NCBI GenBank assembly: GCA_944474755.1
Contig: OX104112.1
Location: forward strand, 64,325,640 to 64,389,639
DNA: 64,000 nucleotides
Direction: 5' to 3'
Source: Limnoperna fortunei
Taxonomy: Eukaryota; Mollusca; Bivalvia; Mytilida; Modiolidae
Below, in pieces: positions 13,801 through 26,200 of the stretch. Position 1 is the stretch's first letter. Every line of letters begins with the position of its first letter. The notes below the pieces were generated by a model, which was given only the letters and a program-made list of their open reading frames with translations, did not search any database and was not told the DNA's origin. The position numbers were made by a program, and so were the translations under genes.

Positions 13801-16800
13801 TGCGACTTAAAGTTTTAGTGTTTTGTAAAAATTAAATCCTGCCTAAAATGGCACCCATGGATGTAACATTTTTTCTAGTTTTAAAATCCTGAAAAATAGT
13901 AACGGTCACAAAATATCTGGGTTCAGTTTAGTCTGACATCACTGTATATTATTGCTAGGTGTTTAAGGTATCCAGACCACAATTGACCACGTGATCATGT
14001 TTGGTTTCCCGGATGTCCATTGTATTTCAATGGAGCAGACCTCGTTAATGTTCGGCAAACATCGGAAATACTATTTCAGTAACTAATTTTTTGGCTCAAA
14101 ACTGTTAACATTTACTAAAAATTAAACAATATATTTAATTTGTATTGTTAATTGGCAATACCTTGATGTAATAAAGCTATATTTCTTGGTTGAAAAATAA
14201 AATTAAACGGTGACTTCAATTATGTGTCAGATACCTTAATATATTTCTGCATGTCATTGTTCTAAAAGTATTACAACAAACAAATGGGGAGATTTTGGAT
14301 CACTTTAACCAGATAACCCAACACATAATGTTGTAAGTGACTGTTCCAAGTCCCTTCTGTTACATGTTTTTCATTTTTTTCATAATTAATTGAATTTTAA
14401 GGGTTTATGTTTAGTTTAGTTCATACCTTCTGATATGTTAACACAAGCTGTAGCACTGCCAACCCATAGAATATTGATATTGCTGCCAGGTTTCTGAAAT
14501 CATTCAAAACAACATACTTACATAACTATTTATTTGTAGGACAAATATCTTCATTTCAGTGAGAACTTTACTGTGTAATGTCATCATGAGTCAGGTGTAT
14601 TATGGATTCAGGATAAAACTTTAATGGAATCTCAACAAGAGAATATTTGCCAACATTTCTAAATTAATTGTTTGTTCATGTTCCCTTGTAATACACACAT
14701 AATACAATAATTACAAATGAAATGTAATTGCTTTGCAATTCCTAATACATGTATAATTGTTGCTAAGAACTACAAAGTGCAGACATTAAAATATTTTGTA
14801 ACACATTTTTTATTTGTCAAATACATCTATCAGACCTGTAAGTACTAAATTGTGTGTGTGTATGTGTGTAATAACACAAGGCACATTTTTTTATTATATT
14901 ATTTCATTTAAATTTATTGTATATTATCATTTCACATGTAGTTTTAAGTTTATGGAACAATGACATGAATTTTCCATACAAATCACTTCATATAAATAAA
15001 TACTGTAAAAGATTTTGTTAAATATAGCACATTCTGTTCTTTTTTATTACCATGTATTTAAATTGGCAAAAACAACCCTAATGATTACTAAGTAAGTATG
15101 TTTTACAAAAACTGAAGAAAAAATCAAAAGAAAATTAGTGAATAAATGTTTTATTCTGTAGATTATTAATTTTAGTAAAAGCACTGAAAATAGCAGGACC
15201 GCAATAATATTGCATATATTATCAGAGCTATTAATTCTTTTTTATTCATCAATGGCTTATAAATCTTAAAAACCTGTCTAGATTGTTTCATTATTATTTC
15301 TTTTCAAAAACAATGTAGCCAAACCTCCCCATAAAAAATGTTTTCTTCTACTATTTCAATAACTTGAGATAAAAAACAATTTGATGCTACACTATGGAAT
15401 GTTGTAGGCAGGCAGCACAATTACACTACAAGACACAATTGTTTGACAACTAGAAAATAAGCAATTAAAACTGCAGCATGGCAAAAATGGCATATTTAAT
15501 CAAAAGCTAAAAAATTAATTATATCTCAAAACCAGCCCATCAGTAAAATGGCATGTTTGTTCAAAAGCTAACTTTATTTTCATTATACACTGGATTGGTA
15601 AAAAATCTTCAAAACACATTTTCTTCTGAAAGCACAGAAAAAGTTTAGTTTTTTAAATGGTTAGGTCATATTTACCAGAATTCATACCATTTAGTGCTAT
15701 CATACATCAAGTCAAATATATATTATAAATAGATAACTGCAATAAAGTTTTAGAATAAAGTGACAAAATCTAAAAAAAAAAAAAAAAAAAACAAATCCAA
15801 GCACATATTACTACAGCCTAAATTAGGCAATGTGAATATAGTTGAAATATGGCTCTATTGATGTTAAACACAATCAAATACACATGTCCTTGTATCATGG
15901 TGGCCTCATTTTTGTATAGATCACAGTAGCTTATATGTAATCACAACCTGCTGTGAATTTTACATTGATTTTTGAAGGATGCATGCAGTGCATAATCAAG
16001 TATCATCATACTGACTGGCTACTTGGTTAGGGTCAAAAGTTTGATCTAAAACTTGTACTTTGATTTAACTAACCCTATACATCTGATTGCCATGTTAACC
16101 CTATACATCTGATTGCCATGATAAAGCAGTTTATCTGATGTTTAAGAAATTTGTCAGCTATATTCTTGCATATTGTTTTTTATTGGGGGGGGGGGGGAAG
16201 CTGAGTACCAGGAGAAAATCCTTGAACTTCGGTAGCAAAACTAGTAATCCTTGTCAATTAAGATTGCAGTCCTATACATCCTGTCTGCAGTGAGACTCAA
16301 ACCCGCAACCTCAGTGTTGACAGGCTAAATGAGTAGATGACTAACTACCTTAACCATTCGGCCACCAAGGCCCCCATGATATAGCTGAAAAATAACAGAA
16401 ACAACTCAGCTGATCAAATTCAATCCAATAAAATGTAATGCAGAACTTGAAAATGAGGGTAGAACATGTTAGAGTGATGTCATATGATACATTATAATTA
16501 CAATCATCTAAACCCAACTTCATGCATGTCAGCTGATATCAAACAAGGTTTCATTAACAAAGGTTACCTGCAGAATAAGCTGTAACTCTTAGCTAATCTT
16601 TTCCTACTTTTTCTAGCTAAATCAACTACAAATAATATTGTCTGAAATTATAACAATACACATTTAAAGTGGTTGTCTCTTGATTTTATAATACTTCTAA
16701 ATTACAGTGGATTTATTATCATTTGAGAAATATTAATTTTAGTGGATGTCATGTGGACATATACAACAAATTTTTAATACTAAATTGGAATAAAATTGTA

Positions 16801-19800
16801 TGGTTGTTCTGATACTAGAAAATGATTTTTTTTAAATCGAAGAATGTGTCCATGGAACACAGATGCCACCGCTAAATGAAGTCCCAAACAGGAAGTACTT
16901 GTCCGACAGGTCTGAAAGTCGCCTAGGACATACAGCTTGTGATACCGAACCACCCTGCCAAATTTCAAATTGTTCTCATGTATGGTTTCTGAGAAAAGCT
17001 TTACGGAAATTCGTACAGACAGATGGACGGACATGAGTAAAACTTAATGCCCCCCGACATGTCATAGCGGGGGCATACAAGTTATGAAATTAAGTATCCT
17101 TGAAACAAATTTTTATCAAACCAATCAAAAGGTATCAATGAAAATAAACTAATCCACATCACATATGTGTAGCCTGACTGAAATTTAAATTCAAGCTCCA
17201 AAAGATTATTCTGAAATAAGATGAACAACACACAATGGTATCCTTTTTGTAAATCCATTGGCAGGCAATAGATTGTTCTTATTGTAGAGAACAGGAATCA
17301 TTCATAAGCTAACAATGTCAAGTACCACCAAATAGAGTTGTTTAAGGGGTATTTATTCCATGACTAGTTGAATAATTATTCATTTTTGTTTTCAGAGTAC
17401 TTAATCAATATTACTACAGAACTACATGATACAGAGTACATTGCATTACCTGTCATAGCTACGGAAATATGGTCGAGGTTAATTTGTTTAAGACTGAGAA
17501 TATGAACACTAATTCAAGATACTCAACTTATTGTCAGGACAAAATAAATTTCTTACAGCTTAGTTCAGTTTAAGTATTTTCATGTAATGTTAAAATAACA
17601 TCGTTCTATCAAACGGCTAGATTACATGCAAATAAAAAAACCTTTGTTCTAAACACATCCTTCTCATTATCAGCATCAGGTAGGAAATCTATACTGGAAC
17701 CAAGGGAATCATCATCAGCAGCAGACTGGTCCCCTGTCTCATCTGATATCTCATGTAGAGACCTGTCTATTTCTTCATTTCCATTTCCTACAAGTAAAAC
17801 TTTAAATGAAACAACATTTCTAATGTAATAAAATTACAGAGATCTTTAAAATGAAAAAAAAAATTACTTAACAAGAAAATGTGTCTTGAAGATACTGTTG
17901 TCCCACTTGGTTAACTGTAAACACCCCCCTTTTCTATTTGAAGGCAATACTAAAATACAGAACAGCAAGAAACTATCAAAATAAACAAACCACAAATCAA
18001 AGTCCAAGAAACTGGCAAACTTGAGAACCAACAACAAAAAATATAGCACCTACTTTGTATAGGCATTTCAAGAGTAACTGTGAGTTAAAACATGTTTTAT
18101 GGCATACTAAACCTCCTGCCTCCATTACTGTAGTGTATTAGTTGGTGCTTTGCATGGATGAATGTATAAATGAAGAGACCAAATCTATGTCCCCAAATTT
18201 TATACGCAGGACTAAAATAAAGTTTCATGACAGAGGACAGAGGCTTTCTAAATTTCAGCTAACCAACAGTCACATAGGGAATCCTAATTATTAATAAAAG
18301 TCCATTAATTTGTACCTTAACAGTGTACAGTAATAAGACATCACAGAAAAGCTAAATGTATTTGATTATATAAATTACACAGAGAAAATAGCTAAAAACC
18401 TACCAGAGGTTGTTCCGTAAGAGCTAGGCAATCTACCACTGTTTAACAAGTTCTCTCCCTCTCCTTCAGTATCTAAAAATAACATCCTAAGTACATTAAT
18501 GTTCATAATATCTACTAAGATACATCTTGAAATGTTGTCATTGTGAACTTTATTAACCTTCAATATATACAGAAATGTATTTTCATGCTCAAAAATGAAA
18601 AAAAACCCCATTTATTCATTATTATTCACAAACAATGAAGAGTGATTAACATCAATGCCAGATACTTACGTAAATAGCATTAAATATCAGCAGCGGCCTG
18701 TATACGAAATATTGTCACCATACCTGCATAGTTACAGGGGCACAGCCGTAACCCAAAAACTTTAACGTAGTCGCTGGACCATGAAATTGAGGTCAAGGTC
18801 AGGTGGAACCTACCAGACAGTCATGTACTATTCATCAGCAACCTATATACCAAATATTGTCATCCTACCATACAAAGTTACAGAGAAACTGCCGTAACCC
18901 AAAAACTTTAATGTAGTCGCTGGACCGTGAAATTGAGGTCAAGGTCAGGTGACACCAACCAGACAGTCATGTACAAGTCATCAGCAACCTATATATCAAA
19001 TATTGTCATCCTACCATGCGTGGTTACAGAGGAACTGTCGTAACCCAAAAACTTTAACGTAGTCGCTGGACCGTGAAATTGAGGTCAAGGTCAGGTGACA
19101 CCTACCAGACAGTGATGTACTAGTCATCAGCAACCTATACACCAAATATTGTCATCCTACCATGCGTAGTTACAGAGGAACTGTCGTTACCCAAAAACTT
19201 TAACGTGGTTGCTGGACCGTGAAATTGAGGTCAAGGTCAGGTGACACCTACCAGACAGTCATGTGCTAGTCATGAGCAACCTATGCACCAAATATTGTCA
19301 TCCTACCATGCTTAGTTACAGAGGAACTGTCGTAACCCAAAAACTTTAACGTAGTCGCTGGACCGTGAAATTGAGGTCAGGTGACACCTACCAGACAGTC
19401 ATGTACTAGTCATCAGCAACCTATACACAAAATATTGTCATCCTACCATGCGTAGTTACAGAGGAACTGTCGTAACCCAAAAACTTTAACGTAGTCGCTA
19501 GGCTTTAAATTAAGGTCAAGTCAGGTGACAGGTGACTGACTGGCAAGTACTCATCATAAGCTACCTCTGGACCAAATTTGATGGACCTAGGGCTTGGGCT
19601 TACAAATATATGAAGCAAGATGTCAAGTGTTTACGCCGTCGCCGCCGCCAGATTCCCATACATATGTCTCGCCTCTATCTACTTTCGTCGCAGGCAAGAC
19701 AAAAATGTATAAACACGTCACATCCTGTTCTTCTTGGTTCTTTTTTTATACACTACAAAGTATTAAAATGAGTGCATGATTTCTATTTTATGATTACCTT

Positions 19801-22800
19801 GACTTTCTTCAGATATAATCCATACACCCCGGTTTTTGTCACTAGAAAGATACAAACAAAAAATTATTAAATAATAATATATAAAATTTATATTTTAAAT
19901 CTGAACCATGGATTAGGATAGTCACATTAGAAATAATGGCAGATTTGAATGGTTAATGTGATACCTAACAATTCCATTATTTATGCCACAACAATACAGA
20001 CCAAAAATATAACAACAACTAAATAAAACCAAGGATAAAAATATCTTGTCTTAGAATGGCATACACAATTATGCGGCAAGGTTTAAAAAATAAAAATCTT
20101 CCTTTTGAGGTTAGACAACAACATAGACGGACAGAAATGTATTACACTAATACAAGTGTGGACACATAAAAATGTCTCGCCTGCATTCAGCATCAGTAAC
20201 GAAAATAAATTTCGTCATAAGCATTACGTAAATAGCATTAAATATCAGCAGCTGCCTGTATACCAAATATTGTCACCATATCATGCATAGTTACAGAGGA
20301 ACTGTCCTAATACAAAAACTTTAACATAGTCGCCTGACCGTGAAATTGAGGTCAAGGTCAGGTGACACCTACCAGACAGTCATGTACTAGTCATCAGCAA
20401 CCTATATACCAAATATTGTCATCCTACCATGCGTGGTAACAGAGTAACTGCCGTAACCCAAAAACTTTAACATAGTCACTGGACCGTGAAATTGAGGTCA
20501 AGGTCAGGTGACACCAACCAGACAGTCATGTACTAGTCATCAGCATCCTATATACCAAATATTGTCATCCTAACATGCGTGGTTACAGAGGAACTGTCGT
20601 AACCCAAAAACTTTAACGTAGTCGCTGAACCATGAAATAGAGGTCAAGGTCAGGTGACACCTACCAGACAGTCATGTATTAGTCATCAGCAACCTATACA
20701 CCAAATATTGTCATCCTACCATGCATAGTTACAGAGGAACTGTCGTAACCCAAAAACTTTAACGTAGTCGCTGGACCGTGAAATTGAGGTCAAGGTCAGG
20801 TGACACCTACCAGACAGTCATGTACTAGTCATCAGCAACCTATACACCAAATATTGTCATCCTACCATGCGTAGTTACAGAAGAACTGTCGAAACTCAAA
20901 AACTTTAACGTAGTCGCTGGACCGTGAAATTGAGGTCAAGGTCAGGTGACAGGTGACTGACTGGCAAGTACTCATCATAAGCTACCTCTGGACCAAATTT
21001 GATGGACCTAGGGCTCCAGCTTACAAATATATGAAGCAAGATGTCAAGTGTTTACGCCGCTGCCGGATTCCCATACATATGTCTCGCCTCCAGCGACTTT
21101 CGTCGCAGGCGAGACAATAAAACGAAAACTATGCCCACAAAATACAGCACCAACAGTCAGAACTATTATTTTCTAAAGACCACAACGAAGGAAAATACAA
21201 ACACAATACAAATACATACAGTAAAGAGATAACTAAAGGTAAAACAAAACATGGAGACACACAGCTGGAAAATATGAAGGTCAAGTACCATATGGTGATA
21301 AAAAACCATGACCTCACATTATAGCATCAATAGTTGTATAGGGTTATTGCATGAATATTGGGAAATATTGTCCCTAGAAAGATGCTATATTGCATGAGCT
21401 TGCGAGTGAGGGATAATATTTCCCGATATTCATGCAATAACCCTTTTATCATATAGTACATGTAATAATTTTGGGGGTGCTTTTAAGTGATTTTTCATTA
21501 TCATTGCTATTATGTATTATTTTACTAGGTCCAATATTATCATATTTTCACTTGGTCAATATTTTGTTTGGTACAGTTTACAGTCGATGGTTTCTTTTGT
21601 TGGCCTATGAATTCTTTAACTTTACTTTTATCGAAATCAAATTCACTACCCTATGTTAAGTTTCAAGCAGTTCTACTAATTCTCCCCTTGTGGGCAGATC
21701 ACATATGTGATTTTCAGCCATGTTTGTTTTCCAAACGACCGTAAAAATATAAAGCCGATGTTCGAAACAAATCTGTACTTTTCCCGGGAATTACATAAAA
21801 GACCAAGATGCAGTGTAAATATGAAAATCGATATGCACAGGGGTGCAAAAGCCGAGTTGCCGTATTTTATTAACCAAAACTTTCCTTGTCTTCATTTTAA
21901 GATTTAACATAATTGGTTATTACAGGCATTAAATGTAAACTGGAGACAAAGTGAGGAAGGGTTTCAGTAGGAAAAATGTAAGCTTATCAACAAATTTTCA
22001 AAGTTGCATAAAATATGAATATGTGAATCCTCTAACAGAATTGAACCATTGTGTAAAATTTCAGATATGTACTTGATGTAGTTTTTGAGTTATGGTCTGG
22101 AAACCACTAATTCAAGAAATTTTCTAACGGTTTTCTGTCACTGTGACCTTGACTTTAAACAGATTTACCCCAAAATCAATAAGGTTCCTCCTCTTATGGT
22201 ATGTAACAATATACCAAAGTTTAATTAAAATCGGTTGAGAACTTTTTGAGTTATGGTCCGGAAATCACTAATTCAAGAAATTTTCTTACGTTTTTCTGTC
22301 GCTGTGACCTTGACCTTGAATGGATTTACCCCAAAATCAATAGGGTTCCTCCTCTTAAGGTATGTAACAATATCCCAAAGTTTCAATAAAATTGGTTGAG
22401 AACTTTTTGAGTTATGGTCTGGAAACCACTAATTCAAGAAATTTTCTAAAGTTTTTCTGTCGCTGTGACCTAGACCTTGAACGGATTTACCCCAAAATCG
22501 ATAGGGTTCCTCCTCTTATGGTATGTAACAATATCCTAAAGTTTCATTAAAATCGGTTCACAACTTTCTGAGTTATGGTTCGGAAACCAATTGTTGACGC
22601 CCGCCCGCCCGCCATCATCATAACAATAGCCAAGTTCAACTTGGTTGCAACTCGGCTAAAAATATATTGCACTTTATTCCTACATGAAATCAAATGAGGA
22701 AAAATTATTAATATTTAATAACAGCCATTATTTTCTAAAGACGACAACAAAGGAAAATACAAACAAAATACAAATACAAATAGCTATTAGTGGACCAAGA

Positions 22801-23163
22801 AATGCAATTAAAAACATGACATTAAGATAATTATAAGGTCACCAGTGTTTTCCTATAACCACATATAATACTTATAAGCTTCCGCATTTGATTTTTGAAC
22901 TGTTTTAGTGGATACAAATTTATTTTATTCATTGTCTAAAGACTTGATGACAATTTATTTATTTATAAATATTGCTAACTTTAATGGCAGATGGTAAAAC
23001 ATTTTGGATGTCTGCACAATACCTACCAACCATGATATAACAGTCCTATTATAAATGCTATCAGATAAAAGCTACCAAACAAAGACAGGGCTCCTACAAT
23101 GCCTATGTAATACTTTGAACCTGAAAAAAATATACATATAGATTGACAGATTGACAGATTGAC

Positions 23164-23213
<50 letters not shown>

Positions 23214-26200
23214 CAACTGTAACTGGATGTATAAACAAACCATAAAAACATGAATAAACTTCTAGAACTGAAACAAACTTCATATATTTTTTTATATGAA
23301 AAGGTCTGTTTAAATAGATAATTATTTGGCATTTTATAAGTTTCATTTCGAAGCTGTGGACAGAATGAATCACTCACATGATTCATTTGTCATGAAAAGA
23401 GGAAAAGTGGCCCTCTCCCAATCATTATAAAATTACACTTTATTTGGCCTCGCATTTTCAGTAAAAGAGTTAAGTGATTAGGATTTCTCATGTTTGCTAA
23501 AGTAATATACATTGAAAAGTAACTTGAATACTTTAATTTGACTTATAGTTTCAGATTCAACTAAATTGAAAATGTTACACAAGAGATCCCTTAAGGAAGC
23601 ATCGTTTGAAGCTCAATCAGCAAACAATTAGGAATCTGTGTAAAGTCACAAAGCATTAGGCCTTATTGTTTCAGAGTAAAAGATATTTTGATGTTCAGCA
23701 AATAAGAAACAATGATTGCTTATGGTGGCCATGTTATTGGTCTGATCATGACAAATAAGGAATATTTCAAGAAAACCCTACATATACCATTTGCACTGAG
23801 ATACAAAACAGATTTTTATTTTCAGAGGAGACCACTTTTTTAATTGCTGCCATCCAGAAACAAGAATTTCTCTTGGCAGCCATGTTTCTTAGCAACCAAG
23901 ATGAAATGCAGAATATTAGTACAGAAACTTAAGAACATCATTTCAGCAAAGTTTGGCTTAATTTTGACTACATGGTTTAGAGCAGATGAACATATAAATG
24001 AAGGACAAAAAGTGACAGCATTATCTCACAATGAGTTTGTCAGGTAAGCTAGAAATACTTTTAAGTCCAGCAGATAACAGATAAAGAATTATATGGATAG
24101 TGGTTTTTTTTCGATGGGAATCTGAAAATATAAAATTTATTATGGCAAAAAAGACCTTGCACAATAAATATTAGATTCTTTTAAAACTAATAAGCTTTTA
24201 ATAAAGCTAAAATATTGCTTATTGCCCATTAAATATCGAACAATTAATCTTAAGTTAAATTTGATATAAATCTTACTGCTAATGGTCCCATAGACCTTAA
24301 GTGATAAATGTTTGGCCCTCTCTTCACCCGGAAGCAGAATTTCATCCACACCATTACATTCCAAGTCTTTTGGTTTCATGACGAGGACAATATAGAATGA
24401 TCCATCTTCAAATTTAGTTTTCTGACCAAAAAAAGTTTTTTAAACAGATGTTATATACAGTAAAAGAAATTGAAACTGTCAGGAAGCTGTACTCCCTGCT
24501 CTACTGAAATATACATTGTGCATCATACTTCCTAAAATTGATATAAAATGGAAGATAAAACACAAAATTGCTTCAAAGTATTCAGGGAAACATTTTTCAA
24601 ACTGCAAACTGAAATTTTCACAATGAAATTGTAAAGCATATTAAAAAAAACTGTGTTTTTAATATATTTAAATGTTTCAATAACATGAAAAACTACTTAA
24701 GGAGGTTACTCTGAACATTTATTTCTCCTTACAGACCAACAAACCACATGACCTAAACTGACTTTACAAGTCAGGTAAACCCTTTTATATTGCTGTAAGT
24801 ATAGAACTCGATGAATTAATTGTCTTGCCTCTACTGTGATAGCTCCTTGCTTTGTTACCGTCTGGTACACCCCAGAATACTCCACATCCTTATCCAAATC
24901 AAAGACGGGACACTAAGAATGAACAAAGATACATACATTAAACTTATGTTAAATTTTGTCATTTTCTCTTTTTGAGAATGACAATCTTCGTCATTTGTGA
25001 TTGATATGACAATAAGATAGTAAATCAGTTTAAGAAATGTGATAAACTACAGGGTAGAAAATTTTCAACACAGTTAATTATATATCGTGGTTTTATTTTT
25101 TATTCGTGGCATCCCATTTTCATCATTTTATGGGGTGGACAAACCATCACTGTTTATATATACAGAAAATTAAAGTTCGGTTATGTTTTATTATTATTTT
25201 TTCAGATCAGCAAACCACGAATTTAAGAATCTCACAAAATGTCCTTTTCCATCCAAACACTAAATTTTATATCTATGAAAATTAATTAAAACCACAGTAG
25301 GTAGTGATAAATATAAAATTTAATAATTTACATATAAAATATAAAGTTTCCCCACCATTACAGAATGATTTTTAATGCCACTTTCAGCAAATTTTTAACC
25401 TATATCATGGTGTCCAGTTTTTATTGGGGGAGAAAGCTTTAGTGCCCAGAAAAAACCTATGACCTTTGGTAGGAAAAATGGTTATCCTTGTAAAATTAAG
25501 ATTTCAGACCCAGTTAGAATAGATCAATAGCAGATGACTGACTACCTTAACTACTCAGCCACAAAGACCCACTGTTATTCAATGCCAGCTGTTCAGCCAT
25601 ATCACAGCAAGTAAATAACTAATGTATTATTTATGCTGTCTGCTTTGTACTGACAATAAAATTTTTAGTGATTTTTGTGTTCTGACTATATATCTTGCTG
25701 ATTAATTAAGAGAACTTTAATGTAGCAAGATAAATGTCATTGTTTGAATGTTGTCTAACCCCACTTTCAACATTTTTTCAGCTATATCATGGCCTCCAGT
25801 TTTTATTGAGGAGGAAGCCAGAGAACCAGGAGAAAACCACCGACCTTTGGTGGGAAAACTGGCAATTATTGTCAATTAAGATTAGAGTCAAGTGCACACT
25901 ACTTGCAATGAAACTCGAACCCCCAATCTCAGTGCTGACAGACCATGTGATCAATAGTAGAAGAACTACCTTAACCACTTGGCCACAGAGGCCCCATGTC
26001 ATTTGTTTGAGCCATCTGTACCGTATGAACTCAAGCAATCGTGACAAAACTACTAAATTATTCTACTGAGGCAGGTTTCAAAATTATTTCAAAACTGCTT
26101 TTAAACTTAAACTAAAACTAAAATCTTCCACTAACCCTACAAATCCTTCAATATATGGTAATGTTACCTTAATGTCCTGTATGGATAAAACCATGCATTT

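Noticed and set aside
23023..23386. Minus-strand frames with repeated INQS/SINQ residues
   Set aside because: They come from the (TGAT)n microsatellite. Only the exon 7 part (23027-23120) is coding.
24290..24300. Nearer donor (CTTAAG|GTCTAT) for SIDT exon 6
   Set aside because: It would leave in phase 0 while exon 7 requires phase 1; the GTAAGA donor 19 nt later fits.
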